The position numbers and the translations under genes were made by a program. The notes under the pieces are model-generated. The model worked only from the letters and a program-made list of their open reading frames with translations, was not told the DNA's origin and ran no database searches. A stretch of 64,000 nt of DNA from Knoellia subterranea KCTC 19937. Its GTDB lineage: Bacteria; Actinomycetota; Actinomycetes; Actinomycetales; Dermatophilaceae. The DNA is taken from positions 496,001 to 560,000 of the forward strand of contig NZ_AVPK01000001.1 in the NCBI RefSeq assembly GCF_000768685.1, given 5' to 3'. Below, one piece after another: positions 37,714-46,675 of the stretch. The first letter of the stretch is position 1. Each line of letters begins with the position of its first letter.

Positions 37714-38592
37714 ATGAAGGGCATCATCCTCGCTGGGGGTTCCGGCACGCGTCTCCACCCCATCACTCGTGGAATCAGCAAGCAGCTGATGCCGATCTAC
37801 GACAAGCCGATGGTCTACTACCCGCTGGCCACCCTGATGATGGCGGGGATCCGCGAGATCCTCATCATCACGACCCCTCAGGACCGGGAACAGTTCGAGC
37901 GCCTCCTCGGCGACGGTCGCGAGTGGGGCATCGAGATCTCGTATGCCGTCCAGCCCAGTCCCGACGGACTTGCCCAGGCGTTCATCATCGGAGCCGACTT
38001 CATCGGCGACGAGTCGGTGGCCCTGGTCCTGGGCGACAACATCTTCTACGGCTCCGGCCTGGGTCGGTCCCTGCGCAACCTCACCGACGTGCGTGGCGGG
38101 CACGTCTTCGCCCACCACGTGAGTGAACCCTCGGCCTACGGCGTCGTCGAGTTCGACGAGGACGGGACGGTCCTCTCGATCGAGGAGAAGCCGGCGTCGC
38201 CGAAGTCGAGCTACGCCGTCCCCGGGCTCTACTTCTACGACAACGACGTCATCCAGATCGCCCGCGACCTCAAGCCCAGTGCGCGCGGAGAGCTCGAGAT
38301 CACCGGGGTCAACGACGCCTACCTCCGCCGCGGCGACCTGACCGTGACGGTCCTCCCCCGTGGCACGGCGTGGTTCGACACCGGCACCTTCGAGGGCCTC
38401 ATGGACGCGAGCCAGTTCGTGCACGTCGTGGAGGCACGGCAGGGCACCAAGATCGGCTGTGTCGAGGAGATCGCGTGGCGCGCCGGCTGGATCGACGACA
38501 CCGAGTTCTCCGCCCTGGGCGACGCACTCGTCAAGAGCGGCTACGGCGACTACATCCATGCTTGCCTGGCCGAGGGACGAGGACAGAACTGA
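37714..38592 (+). CDS. rfbA: glucose-1-phosphate thymidylyltransferase
   Basis: 292 residues. First step of dTDP-rhamnose synthesis. Nucleotidyltransferase signature [20 protein letters not shown] at residues 3-22, followed by [16 protein letters not shown], with LGDNIFYG near 108. ATG 37714 is set by the TAGGGT element 7 nt upstream. Its stop overlaps the rfbC start by one base (TGATG). Divergent from rfbB-rfbD with 61 bp between start codons. Confidence 0.96.
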   Translation: MKGIILAGGSGTRLHPITRGISKQLMPIYDKPMVYYPLATLMMAGIREILIITTPQDREQFERLLGDGREWGIEISYAVQPSPDGLAQAFIIGADFIGDESVALVLGDNIFYGSGLGRSLRNLTDVRGGHVFAHHVSEPSAYGVVEFDEDGTVLSIEEKPASPKSSYAVPGLYFYDNDVIQIARDLKPSARGELEITGVNDAYLRRGDLTVTVLPRGTAWFDTGTFEGLMDASQFVHVVEARQGTKIGCVEEIAWRAGWIDDTEFSALGDALVKSGYGDYIHACLAEGRGQN

Positions 38593-39185
38593 TGCAGATC
38601 GAACCCCTGGGCATCGAGGGCGCCTTCGTCGTCACTCCCCGCCAGTTCTCGGACGACCGTGGCGTCTTCCTCGAGTCGTTCCGCGGCGACCGTCTGGCGG
38701 AACACCTCGGCCACCGACCCAACATCGTGCAGACCAACATCTCGGTGTCCTCGCGGGGCACCGTGCGCGGCATCCACTTCGCCGACATCCCGCCGGGACA
38801 GGGCAAATACATCACCGCCCTGAGCGGCAGCCTCCTCGATTTCATCGTCGACCTGCGGGTGGGCTCGCCGACGTTCGGGGCCGTCGAGCAGGTGCTCCTC
38901 GACACGGCCGACCGGCGCGCGGTCTATCTCACCGAGGGACTGGGCCACGCGTTCTGCGCCCTGGAGGACGACACCACGGCCATGTATCTCTGCACGGCGG
39001 CCTACAACCCCACGGGCGAACACGGCATCCACCCGCTCGATCCCGAGGTCGGACTCGCGATCCCCGCGGATCTGGCGGTCACGCTCTCACCCAAGGACGA
39101 GCAGGCACCGTCCCTCGCCGAGGCGCGGGAGTCCGGTCTCCTGCCCACGTATGCCGCGTGGCAGGACTTCGTCTCCCGCGCCTGA
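38592..39185 (+). CDS. rfbC: dTDP-4-dehydrorhamnose 3,5-epimerase
   Basis: 197 residues, cupin fold. Family features: FSDDRGVFLESFRGD near residue 18, VSSRGTVRGIHFADIP (catalytic His in RGIH, near 62), and LGHAFCALEDDT near 118. Converts dTDP-4-keto-6-deoxyglucose to dTDP-4-keto-L-rhamnose. It completes the four-gene rhamnose set. Start ATG 38592, coupled to rfbA. Confidence 0.95.
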   Translation: MQIEPLGIEGAFVVTPRQFSDDRGVFLESFRGDRLAEHLGHRPNIVQTNISVSSRGTVRGIHFADIPPGQGKYITALSGSLLDFIVDLRVGSPTFGAVEQVLLDTADRRAVYLTEGLGHAFCALEDDTTAMYLCTAAYNPTGEHGIHPLDPEVGLAIPADLAVTLSPKDEQAPSLAEARESGLLPTYAAWQDFVSRA

Positions 39186-39215
39186 GCGCGGGCCGGTCCG
39201 GAGTCAGACCCGGAT

Positions 39216-40373
39216 TCAGGCGAGTCGGGCGACTGCCGCAGCCACGGTGTCCGCGACACCGGGCGCGAACACGCTCGGGACGATCTCCTCGGCCGTCGGC
39301 TCGGGCACCATCGCGGCGATCGCCTCGGCGGCGGCGAGCTTCATCGCCTCGGTGATCTGGGCGGCGCCCGAATCGAGAGCGCCCCGGAAGATGCCCGGGA
39401 ACGCCAGCACGTTGTTGATCTGGTTCGGGAAGTCGGACCGACCGGTCGCGACGACCGCGGCGTGCCGGTGGGCGACGTCGGGGTGCACCTCGGGGTCCGG
39501 GTTCGCGAGCGCGAAGATGATGGCGTTCTCCGCCATCAGGGCGACCTCGGACTCGGGGACCGTGCCACCCGAGACACCGATGTAGACATCGGAGCCGTCG
39601 AGGGCCACGGCGAGCTGACCGGACAGTCCCCGCGGGTTCGTCGACGCGGCAATGCGGTGCTTGTGACCGGTGAGGTCGCTCCGCGACGGCGAGATGATGC
39701 CCCGCGAGTCACAGACGACGACGTCGCGCACTCCGGCCCGCTGGAGGAGCTGGGTCACGGCGACGCCGGCAGCACCGGCACCGGACACGACGACCCGGAG
39801 GTCCTCGAGGGCCCGGTCCACGACCTTGGCGGCGTTGATGAGCCCGGCGAGCACGACGATCGCGGTGCCGTGCTGGTCGTCGTGGAAGACCGGAATGTCG
39901 AGGCGCTCCTTGAGCTGTGCCTCGATCTCGAAGCACCGGGGGGCCGAGATGTCCTCGAGGTTGATGCCGCCGTAGGACGGTGCGATCCGCGCGATGGCAT
40001 CGACGAGTTCATCGATGGAACCGGTCTCCATGCACACGGGCACTGCGTCGATGTCACCGAAATGCTTGAAGAGGATCGCCTTGCCCTCCATGACCGGCAT
40101 CGCGGCCAGCGGACCGATGTCACCCAGGCCGAGCACCGCCGTGCCGTCGGTGATCACGGCGACGGTGTTGCGCCGGGCGGTGTAGCGAGCGGAGAGCGAG
40201 GCGTCCTCCGCGATGGCGCGGCACACGTCGGCGACACCGGGCGTGTAGAGGAGGGAGAGGTCGTCCCGGTCCCGAAGCGGCTGCGTCGCGTGTACGCCGA
40301 GCTTGCCGCCCTCGTGGGCACGGAACACCGGACCCTCGAAGTCAAAGCTCGAGTACAGCGGGGACGCGGACAT
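39216..40373 (-). CDS. NAD(P)-dependent malic enzyme
   Basis: 385 residues, the short bacterial form without the C-terminal phosphotransacetylase-like domain. Landmarks: [15 protein letters not shown] near 43, [20 protein letters not shown] near 68, the metal-binding [11 protein letters not shown] near 160, and the nucleotide-binding [16 protein letters not shown] near 190. Decarboxylates malate to pyruvate; cofactor preference is not readable. ATG 40373 has GGGAG upstream and fits the family N-terminus. Convergent with rfbC. Confidence 0.94.
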   Translation of the reverse strand: MSASPLYSSFDFEGPVFRAHEGGKLGVHATQPLRDRDDLSLLYTPGVADVCRAIAEDASLSARYTARRNTVAVITDGTAVLGLGDIGPLAAMPVMEGKAILFKHFGDIDAVPVCMETGSIDELVDAIARIAPSYGGINLEDISAPRCFEIEAQLKERLDIPVFHDDQHGTAIVVLAGLINAAKVVDRALEDLRVVVSGAGAAGVAVTQLLQRAGVRDVVVCDSRGIISPSRSDLTGHKHRIAASTNPRGLSGQLAVALDGSDVYIGVSGGTVPESEVALMAENAIIFALANPDPEVHPDVAHRHAAVVATGRSDFPNQINNVLAFPGIFRGALDSGAAQITEAMKLAAAEAIAAMVPEPTAEEIVPSVFAPGVADTVAAAVARLA

Positions 40374-40545
40374 GACGGGAACTCCCAACGTGGAGATGGT
40401 GGGGCAACCGAACGATCGGTGCCGGTGGCCGAATCCCAGGTGCGGGTCGGCGGAGGGCGGGAGGTGTGCCGCGCCCGGCCATCCTCGCACGTCTTCGACG
40501 GCTGCGTCTGCGACTCTCGAGCGTGCTCAATGCCACAATCGGCTC

Positions 40546-40905
40546 GTGCCGCTCCCCCACCTGCCCCGTCCCCGGGTCGTGCGGGTGCGGGGTCGCTCCA
40601 TGGAGCCGACCCTCGCCGAGGGCGACCTCCTCCTGACGTGGTGGGGCCGACGAGCGCGCCCGGGCCGTATCGCCGTGGTCCGCCTCCCGCCGGACGCCGA
40701 TGGACGGCCGCGCCCCCTCTCGATCAAGCGGGTGTCGCGCCGCGACCCCGCCGCACCGGAGCGGTGGTGGATCGACTCGGACAATCCCCGGGAGGGCGTC
40801 ACTTCCTTCGAGGTCGGCTCACTCACGGACGACGACGTCCTGGCGACCGCCCCCGCACGGCTCTGGCCGCGACCCCGAATCCTCACCACGCGGCATACCC
40901 GCTGA
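40546..40905 (+). CDS. sodX: nickel-SOD maturation protease (S26 signal-peptidase-like)
   Basis: 119 residues with the signal-peptidase core: serine S18 in VRVRGRSMEPTLAEGD and lysine K61 in LSIKRVS. There is no membrane anchor, unlike general signal peptidase I. Position directly before sodN is the sodX-sodN arrangement of Streptomyces and relatives, where this enzyme removes the short leader of the SOD precursor. GTG 40546 is preferred (CACAAT, a weak -10, lies 6 nt upstream); longer frames overlap the malic-enzyme promoter. Confidence 0.85.
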   Translation: MPLPHLPRPRVVRVRGRSMEPTLAEGDLLLTWWGRRARPGRIAVVRLPPDADGRPRPLSIKRVSRRDPAAPERWWIDSDNPREGVTSFEVGSLTDDDVLATAPARLWPRPRILTTRHTR

Positions 40906-40968
40906 ACGGCCGCAGGCCGCGTTGTAAGTTGGGACCGGCCGACTATCCGCCCAACGAAAGGGACGTTC

Positions 40969-41370
40969 ATGCGCCTCCCCGCTCTGTTCAGCGTCACCGA
41001 TGTCAGCGCCCACTGCGACCTGCCCTGCGGCGTCTACGACCCCGCCCAGGCCCGGATCGAGGCGGAGTCGATCAAGGCGATCATCGCCAAGGTCGCGGAC
41101 AACGACGACCCGGACTTCCGCACCCGCGCGGTCGTCATCAAGGAGCAGCGCTCGCAGCTCGTCAAGGAGCACCTGTGGGTGCTCTGGACCGACTACTTCA
41201 AGCCGCCGCACTTCGAGAAGTTCCCGAACCTTCACACCCTGATCAACGAGGCGACCAAGCTCGCCGGCGCATCGGGCACCAAGGGTGAGTTCGATGCCGC
41301 GAAGGCGGACGAGCTGCTCGCGAAGATCGACGAGATCGACGCGATCTTCAAGGAGACCAAGAAGGCCTGA
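40969..41370 (+). CDS. sodN: nickel superoxide dismutase
   Basis: 133-residue precursor. The nickel hook HCDLPCGVYDP begins at H15, so a 14-residue leader (MRLPALFSVTDVSA) must be cut to expose His1, Cys2 and Cys6, the nickel ligands. The rest is the four-helix bundle of the family (EHLWVLWTDYFKPPHF near 68). Detoxifies superoxide in the cytoplasm. AAAGGGA lies 6-7 nt before the ATG. The 63-bp gap after sodX may contain a promoter (TTGTAA...), but I do not see a clear Nur box. Confidence 0.97.
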   Translation: MRLPALFSVTDVSAHCDLPCGVYDPAQARIEAESIKAIIAKVADNDDPDFRTRAVVIKEQRSQLVKEHLWVLWTDYFKPPHFEKFPNLHTLINEATKLAGASGTKGEFDAAKADELLAKIDEIDAIFKETKKA

Positions 41371-41386
41371 CCTTCCTGTCACCCAT

Positions 41387-41424
41387 GACGCAGCCCCCGG
41401 AGCAGAGGCTCCGGGGGCTGCGTC
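41387..41424. terminator. terminator after sodN
   Basis: Perfect 17-bp stem (41387-41403 with 41408-41424), 4-nt loop. Shared with the convergent HD-protein gene. Confidence 0.9.
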
Positions 41425-41433
41425 GTGCTCGGG

Positions 41434-42723
41434 TCAGATCCGCTGCTCCTGAACGGTCCTGATGAGGGCCTCGACGACCTCGGGGTCGTACTCATAGCCC
41501 AGTCCGAGGTGAATCCGTTCGAGCGCCGCGTCGACCGAGGCCTGATCGGCGCGCCCGTGCGAGTAGTCGTCGAACGCGTTGGCCACCTTGATGATCCGGC
41601 TCTCCACGGGGATCTGCTCCCCCCACTCGCGCACGTGCCGGAACGGTGTCGTCTGGCGCTCCATCAGGTCGGCCACGTGGTCCAGGACTTCGGTGCGCCG
41701 CACGATCCGAGCGCCCTCGGACGCAATCCGACGCTGGTCGTCCGGTGAGGTCATGACCGTCGCCCCCTCGGGGATGGGCGACCGCAAACCCACCTGCCCG
41801 AGGTCGTGGAGGAGGGCGGCGTACTCGAGGTCCTGGATCTCCTGGGCGTGCATCCCGAGGACTCGGGCAATGGTCACGGACCTCGCTGCGACTCGGGCCG
41901 CATGACCGGTCGGGGTGTAGCCGGCGACCTCGGTGAGCCGCGAAAGGGTGCCGATGGTCTGGCGATAGGTGGCGCGATTGTTCGTGTAGCGACGCACCGC
42001 CACATAGGTGAGCACCATGGGAAGCAGGCCCAGGGGAAGGGCCGCCAACCCGATTACCGGGGCCAGGAAGGCGACGAGCGGACCGGCCGCGAGCACTCCC
42101 AGGGTGAGCGCCTGGGCCTCCCCCAACTCGTCACGCAATGTGACGGCACCCGGCAGACCCTTGCGGCGCGCGCGGACGAGGGCCGTGAGCACGAGGTCGA
42201 TGTAGAGCCCGACTGCGGCGGCCAGCAGCATGACGACGGCGACGAGCCAGGACGGGCGTTCCGCATTCACCTGCCAGGCCCAGACTCCGTGCCCTCCGTC
42301 CGACCCGATCCGCACCAGCCACGCCGTGACCGTCGCACCGATGGTCCGCGCCGCGACCAAGTACCACTCAGTGGACCGCTTCAGGGCCTTGCGGATGACC
42401 ATGGCGAGCACGAGAGCCGCCGCCAGGACGAGCGTGACGACGCCCGAGGAGACGTCGAGGTCTGCGCGGTTGTAGACCGGCCCGAGGAGCGCGAGCGCCA
42501 GCGCCGACCCCGTGGCGACGGGCGCGGCGACTCGACCCGACGGCATACGCACTCGGAACAGCTCCCCCACCGCGATGACGACCAGGAAGGAGCCCAACAC
42601 GACACTGTGGTCGCCGACCGCGGCGAGGAGACCGTCGTAGCCGGACACGACGGCCCAGACGACCATCGCGATCGCGATCGCGAGGACGAGTCGCTCGACC
42701 CGGCTGGTGGACTTCGAGGTCAT
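41434..42723 (-). CDS. membrane HD-domain protein (second of the pair)
   Basis: 429 residues. The N-terminal two thirds hold seven to eight hydrophobic segments (residues ~10-245). The C-terminal HD phosphohydrolase domain has HAARVAARSVTIARVLGM (near 276) and the metal-binding YAALLHDLGQVG (near 305). The HHExxDGxGYP motif that defines active HD-GYP c-di-GMP phosphodiesterases is absent, so the substrate may be a different nucleotide or the domain may be regulatory. Its ATG overlaps the stop of the upstream HD gene (ATGA). Confidence 0.82.
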   Translation of the reverse strand: MTSKSTSRVERLVLAIAIAMVVWAVVSGYDGLLAAVGDHSVVLGSFLVVIAVGELFRVRMPSGRVAAPVATGSALALALLGPVYNRADLDVSSGVVTLVLAAALVLAMVIRKALKRSTEWYLVAARTIGATVTAWLVRIGSDGGHGVWAWQVNAERPSWLVAVVMLLAAAVGLYIDLVLTALVRARRKGLPGAVTLRDELGEAQALTLGVLAAGPLVAFLAPVIGLAALPLGLLPMVLTYVAVRRYTNNRATYRQTIGTLSRLTEVAGYTPTGHAARVAARSVTIARVLGMHAQEIQDLEYAALLHDLGQVGLRSPIPEGATVMTSPDDQRRIASEGARIVRRTEVLDHVADLMERQTTPFRHVREWGEQIPVESRIIKVANAFDDYSHGRADQASVDAALERIHLGLGYEYDPEVVEALIRTVQEQRI

Positions 42724-43964
42724 GGCGCGAAGGACCCCCCGGCGTCGTATCCGTCCTGCACCCGCACTGCTCTCGTCAGCGCTGCGAGGACTCGGCCACC
42801 CGACTCCCCGTGCAGGGTCGACCGTAGCGAGTCCAGCGCGGCGGCGGCGTCAACGTCCTCGTCGCCGTGGAGCAGCAGGTCGTACTCGTCGGCGGCCCTC
42901 ACGATCTCCGAGGCGATCGACACCTCGTCGCCCGACCCGACTCTCAGCGCGCCCTCCATGACTGCGGTGGCACCCGCGAGGAAGGGCAGCCCCTGCAACA
43001 TGGCGGCGCCGCGAGGGGCGAACGCGCCGGGTGCCTCGTCGCGCTGACGTGGAGCGACCGCCACCCGACCCAGATCGTGGAGCAGGCCGGCCGTTCGGAC
43101 GTCCGCGACCACCATCGGGCCCAGCCCGAGGTCCTGAGCCATCCGGGCGGCCAGCACCGAGACACGTTCACTGTGGCCCTCGAGCGCCGGTTCGCGGGTC
43201 TCGATGGCCGTCACGAGGGCCCCGAGGGCCCGTTCCCGGGCTGCGCGCTCATCGCCGTACTGGAGCAGCGCCCACCGCGCCCCGGCCAGCGGGGCCAGGG
43301 CGACGAGCACCGACACGGCGCCCAGCTGTCCCGGCAGCCACATGACGACCACGAGGAAGGCGATGATGCCGTAGGCGAACTGGGTCAGCCCCGAACTCGT
43401 CAACATGTCCACGACCTGGAGCCGGACCGGCACGCCGGCCGACAGGCGGATCACGATGGCGACCAGCACCGCGTTCGTGACGAGGAGTACCAGGTCGGCC
43501 ACGACGATGGGTGCACCCACGTGCCACATGAGTTCCAGCGGCCCCTTGAGCGAGGCAGCCTCGAATGACCCCTGGGCGAGGTCATAGGCGACCGCACTGA
43601 GCATCGTCGAGGCAGACACCGCGGCCGTGTTGAAGATCCGGCGCTGCAGCGCCATGCTGCGCCTCGTGGTCGCGGCCATGATGAGGCTCACCAGGCCGGT
43701 CCCCAGCGGGCCGATGATGGGGATCGCGGCCAGGATCACCACGTTGTCGGCGGTGAAGTGGACCCTGCCATCACTGGAGGTCGCGGGCAGCCACCAGGTC
43801 AGGGCACCGAGCAGCGCCAGAATTCCCAGCGCCCACCAGTTTTCAGGAAGGCCGTACCGCCGATGGCAGAGGAGTGCCAGCCCGACCGCGAGGACGACAA
43901 CGCCAGCGATGTAGAGCGGGGTGCCGTGCTTCGTGAACCGCGGTGAGAGGGCCCTGCGACTCAA
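42720..43964 (-). CDS. membrane HD-domain protein (first of the pair)
   Basis: About 414 residues from a TTG start at 43964 (LSRRALSPRF); the start is uncertain because no ATG or GTG occurs in frame until well inside the membrane domain. Seven to eight hydrophobic segments up to residue ~235, then a cytoplasmic HD domain: EGHSERVSVLAARMAQDLGL and AGLLHDLGRVAV. Like its partner it lacks the GYP extension. The order peptide gene, HD1, HD2 on one strand, with overlapping or very close ends, suggests a single operon. Possible membrane sensor with phosphohydrolase output (inferred). Confidence 0.75.
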   Translation of the reverse strand: MSRRALSPRFTKHGTPLYIAGVVVLAVGLALLCHRRYGLPENWWALGILALLGALTWWLPATSSDGRVHFTADNVVILAAIPIIGPLGTGLVSLIMAATTRRSMALQRRIFNTAAVSASTMLSAVAYDLAQGSFEAASLKGPLELMWHVGAPIVVADLVLLVTNAVLVAIVIRLSAGVPVRLQVVDMLTSSGLTQFAYGIIAFLVVVMWLPGQLGAVSVLVALAPLAGARWALLQYGDERAARERALGALVTAIETREPALEGHSERVSVLAARMAQDLGLGPMVVADVRTAGLLHDLGRVAVAPRQRDEAPGAFAPRGAAMLQGLPFLAGATAVMEGALRVGSGDEVSIASEIVRAADEYDLLLHGDEDVDAAAALDSLRSTLHGESGGRVLAALTRAVRVQDGYDAGGSFAP

Positions 43965-43980
43965 AGTGTTGAGGGTGTGG

Positions 43981-44118
43981 TCACCACTGCCAGGTGTCGC
44001 CCTGCACGACGTAACGTGCCGACGCACCGTCAGCGGGGGCGGCGGAGGCCGAGGAAGCACCGAGGGCGGACAGGGCAGCCAGCACGATTGCTGCGGCGAG
44101 GGTGCGGATGGCGCGCAT
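43981..44118 (-). CDS. 45-residue exported peptide precursor (hypothetical)
   Basis: Small gene with a ribosome site (GAAAGG, 9 nt before ATG 44118) and 45 codons. The product has a textbook Sec signal: basic MRAIR, hydrophobic TLAAAIVLAALSALG, then ASSASA as a cleavage site. The predicted mature part is about 19 residues, APADGASARYVVQGDTWQW, ending in an aromatic GDTWQW. The stop lies 16 nt before the start of the membrane HD gene. I recognise no named family. It could be a secreted signal sensed by the adjacent membrane HD proteins or a small envelope component; both are inference. Confidence 0.6.
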   Translation of the reverse strand: MRAIRTLAAAIVLAALSALGASSASAAPADGASARYVVQGDTWQW

Positions 44119-44283
44119 GGAGTTGAACCTTTCACGGGCCCCAGCCAGGGAAGCTGGGGGTCAGTTGCTCCATACTTCCACGGTTTTTGCGTGTGCGACA
44201 ATGTAGAGGACGAGTGATCTGCGAAGCCCTGGGCAACGTGCAGGGCACCGGTCACTGTTCATTCCCGACCTCAAGGAGTCCCC

Positions 44284-44358
44284 ATGAGCAAGCGCGCCCG
44301 CAAGCGCCGCTCGCGCAAGGGCAACAAGGCCAACCACGGCCGCAAGCCCAACGCCTGA
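44284..44358 (+). CDS. bL37-like ribosomal protein (AURKAIP1/COX24-type, 24 residues)
   Basis: 24 codons from ATG 44284, with AAGGAG 5-6 nt upstream. The product is almost entirely basic (MSKRARKRRSRKGNKANHGR, then KPNA), matching the very short AURKAIP1/COX24-domain proteins of actinobacteria shown in mycobacterial ribosomes as bL37. A strong terminator follows 18 nt after the stop. Annotation pipelines often miss it because of its length. Confidence 0.9.
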   Translation: MSKRARKRRSRKGNKANHGRKPNA

Positions 44359-44376
44359 GCACTGCGCAGCAGACGT

Positions 44377-44412
44377 CGAAGGGCCGATCACCTCACGGTG
44401 ATCGGCCCTTCG
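44377..44412. terminator. terminator between bL37 and rsrA
   Basis: Perfect 16-bp stem (44377-44392 with 44397-44412), loop TCAC. Serves the convergent genes on both sides. Confidence 0.9.
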
Positions 44413-44440
44413 CTGTGTCCGTCGGTCCAGTCGCGGCTGC

Positions 44441-44710
44441 TCAGCCGTCGAGTTCGAGTCGGACCATCGTGATGCGCTGCATGATCTGGACGCGGAGCTG
44501 GTCGGGGCAGGCCTGCTGCTCCTCCGAACGGCGGACGGCAGCCTTCACGGCGCGGTCGAGGTCGTGCTCGTCGAGGCACGGGCCACAGGCCTCGAGGTGC
44601 TGGGCCACCCGAGCCACATCCGAGGGCTGCATTTCGCCGTCGAGGTACTCGTAGATCCGGTGGAGGACCTCGGAGCAGTCCGCGTGGTCCTGGTTGTGCA
44701 TCTCGTTCAC
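44441..44710 (-). CDS. rsrA: zinc-containing anti-sigma factor (RsrA type)
   Basis: 89 residues. ZAS motif [16 protein letters not shown] (HxxxCxxC, near 38-45), plus an upstream Cys in [19 protein letters not shown], together giving the thiol/zinc redox switch. It binds and inhibits the SigR-like factor encoded upstream and releases it when oxidised. GTG 44710 overlaps the sigR stop (GTGA), which keeps the two products in balance. Assignment by motif and pairing. Confidence 0.92.
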   Translation of the reverse strand: MNEMHNQDHADCSEVLHRIYEYLDGEMQPSDVARVAQHLEACGPCLDEHDLDRAVKAAVRRSEEQQACPDQLRVQIMQRITMVRLELDG

Positions 44711-45333
44711 GACGAGACCTCCTTGCCGAAGCCGCGCTCGGCGGCATACTCCGTCAGCATTTCGCGGAGCTGGCGCCGTCCGCGGTGCAGGCGCGACATC
44801 ACGGTGCCAATGGGCGTGCCCATGATGTCGGCGATCTCCTTGTAGGCGAAGCCCTCGATGTCCGCGAGGTAGACCGCCATCCGGAAGTCCTCCGGCAGTT
44901 CCTGGAGCGCACGCTTGATCTCGGTGTCCGGCAGGTGATCGAGCGCCTGGGCCTCGGCCGACTTCAGTCCGGTGCTGGTGTGCGACTCCGCGCGGGCCAG
45001 CTGGTAGTCCTCGACCTCGGCGGCATCGGACTGGAGCGGCTCGCGCTGCTTCTTGCGGTAGCTGTTGATGTAGGTGTTGGTGAGGATCCGGTACATCCAC
45101 GCACGCAGGTTGGTGCCGGGCTTGTACTGGTGGAACGCCGCGAAGGCCTTGGCGTAGGTCTCCTGCAGCAGGTCCTCGGCATCGGCCGGGTTGCGCGTCG
45201 TGCGCATCGCGGCGGCGTAGAGCTGGTCGAGCAGGGGCAGCGCCTCGGCCTCGAACCGGGCCTGCCGCTCGGCGGGGGTCTCGGTGGCGACGTCCACGGT
45301 CGGCTCGTCGCTGGTGGTCTGTGGAGTGGTCAT
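44707..45333 (-). CDS. sigR: ECF sigma factor, SigR/SigH type
   Basis: 208 residues. Region 2 with [17 protein letters not shown] (near 48) and [20 protein letters not shown] (near 78), and region 4 with [18 protein letters not shown] (near 155) and [15 protein letters not shown]. This is the thiol-oxidative-stress sigma factor of actinobacteria, controlled by the downstream anti-sigma factor. TAGGGT lies 8 nt before ATG 45333. The regulon neighbourhood (SRAP, aroA, rsgA, hisN-type) is the usual context. Confidence 0.93.
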   Translation of the reverse strand: MTTPQTTSDEPTVDVATETPAERQARFEAEALPLLDQLYAAAMRTTRNPADAEDLLQETYAKAFAAFHQYKPGTNLRAWMYRILTNTYINSYRKKQREPLQSDAAEVEDYQLARAESHTSTGLKSAEAQALDHLPDTEIKRALQELPEDFRMAVYLADIEGFAYKEIADIMGTPIGTVMSRLHRGRRQLREMLTEYAAERGFGKEVSS

Positions 45334-45341
45334 CGCACTCC

Positions 45342-45347
45342 ACCCTA
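45342..45347 (-). promoter_or_regulatory. -10 box for sigR
   Basis: TAGGGT on the minus strand, 8 nt before ATG 45333, near-leaderless. Confidence 0.4.
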
Positions 45348-45480
45348 GACCTGTCTCTGCAGGCGATGTCGTGTGCAGAACGAGCACGGGCCAGACCTCT
45401 CGGTGACGCGGATGCACCGGGCTGCCGGCGCGTGGGACATGGGAGTCAACGTGTCGGGTGGGGGCGTCATTCCCCGCGTG

Positions 45481-45486
45481 TAGCGT
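45481..45486 (+). promoter_or_regulatory. -10 box, leaderless transcript of the ferritin gene
   Basis: TAGCGT, 6 nt before ATG 45493. Confidence 0.5.
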
Positions 45487-45492
45487 TTGGCC

Positions 45493-46032
45493 ATGACCAC
45501 GTCGACCCCCTCCAACTTCGTCAGGCTGCTTGGCGAGCAGGTCCGCCACGAGTTCACGGCGAGCCAGCAATACATCGCGATCGCCATCTGGTTCGACGAC
45601 CAGGACCTCCCCCGGCTGGCCGAGCGCTTCTACGCCCAGAGCGTCGAGGAGCGCAACCACGCGATGATGATGGTCCGCTACATGCTCGACCGTGACTGGG
45701 GCGTCGAGATTCCGGGCGTCGACGCCGTGCGCAACGCCTTCGACAAGCCGGCCGAGCCGATCTCGCTCGCTCTCGCGCAGGAGAAGAACGTCACCGAGCA
45801 GTGCGAGGCGCTCTTCCGTGCCGCTCGTGACGAGGGCGACGTCCTCAGCGAGCAGTTCATGCTCTGGTTCCTCAAGGAGCAGGTCGAGGAGGTCTCGTCC
45901 ATGAACTCGCTGCTCACGATCACCGAGCGCGCCGGAGAGGACTGGTTCCAGATCGAGGAGCACCTCGCCCGCGAGAACCAGTCCGAGCCGGCCGACAGCT
46001 CCGCGCCGGAGGCAGCGGGCGGCGCGCTCTGA
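45493..46032 (+). CDS. ferritin (non-heme, BfrB/Ftn type)
   Basis: 179 residues, four-helix ferritin. Ferroxidase ligands are visible in [16 protein letters not shown] (first helix Glu), [16 protein letters not shown] (Glu and His, near 50) and [12 protein letters not shown] (near 97), then the helix-4 Glu in [14 protein letters not shown] ~20-residue acidic/Ala-rich tail follows. Stores iron and limits Fenton chemistry, fitting its place beside sigR. ATG 45493 is chosen over 45487 by the TAGCGT spacing. No DtxR/IdeR box recognised upstream. Confidence 0.92.
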   Translation: MTTSTPSNFVRLLGEQVRHEFTASQQYIAIAIWFDDQDLPRLAERFYAQSVEERNHAMMMVRYMLDRDWGVEIPGVDAVRNAFDKPAEPISLALAQEKNVTEQCEALFRAARDEGDVLSEQFMLWFLKEQVEEVSSMNSLLTITERAGEDWFQIEEHLARENQSEPADSSAPEAAGGAL

Positions 46033-46042
46033 GCACCGCCCG

Positions 46043-46675
46043 CTAGAGCAGCGACTCGACGAAAGCCACCGCCGCCTCGGCGAGTGGACCCGTCGCCCTG
46101 ATCGTGTGCTCACCCTTCACTGCGGTGACGTATGCCGGGTCGGCCAGTTCCGCGCGCACCTCACCGGGCGTGCCGAACGGGTCCCGCTCCCCCTGGATCA
46201 CGTGCAGCGGGATCTCGGCCGCGACCGGAAGACGCAGTTCGTCGGCGCGGGACACCTCCGGCTTGCCCGGCGGGTGCAGCGGGAACGACAGGCACAGGAC
46301 CCCGTCGGCCCCGAGGTTGGCAGCAGTCCGGCAGGCCACACGCGCTCCGTTGCTCTTGCCCGAGAGCACGAGCGGACCGGGGAGCTTGCCGCGGCCGCTA
46401 CGCAACGTCTCCACGATCGGCAGCCAGGCCTCGTCCTGCGGAACGGGACGCGGCGGCATACGCCGTCCTGCGACGCCCCACGCCTGCTGCACGAACGCGA
46501 CGGCCCAGCCGGCACCCACGAGTCCGTCCCTGGCGGCGAGGAGGTCGGCGCCGGAGAGGCGGCCGCTTGCTCCGTGGGTGAGCACGACGGTGCCTCGGGC
46601 ACGCGGCGGGCGTGAAACGTGGGCGTGGGCCGGCCCCAGTGGGGTGTCGATCTCGACGAGCCGTGCCGCGGTCAT
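46043..46675 (-). CDS. alpha/beta hydrolase (dienelactone-hydrolase/KANL3-Tex30-like)
   Basis: 210 residues. Oxyanion-loop region [13 protein letters not shown] near 32, nucleophile in [14 protein letters not shown] (Ser near 108), acid in IQGERDPFG (near 164) and catalytic His in GEHTIR (near 190). A cytoplasmic serine hydrolase of unknown substrate. ATG 46675 overlaps the SRAP stop (ATGA), so the pair is cotranscribed. Confidence 0.85.
   Translation of the reverse strand: MTAARLVEIDTPLGPAHAHVSRPPRARGTVVLTHGASGRLSGADLLAARDGLVGAGWAVAFVQQAWGVAGRRMPPRPVPQDEAWLPIVETLRSGRGKLPGPLVLSGKSNGARVACRTAANLGADGVLCLSFPLHPPGKPEVSRADELRLPVAAEIPLHVIQGERDPFGTPGEVRAELADPAYVTAVKGEHTIRATGPLAEAAVAFVESLL

Noticed and set aside
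44119-44283. Possible extra gene between the exported peptide and bL37
   Set aside because: No frame with a start and ribosome site; it is a divergent promoter region.
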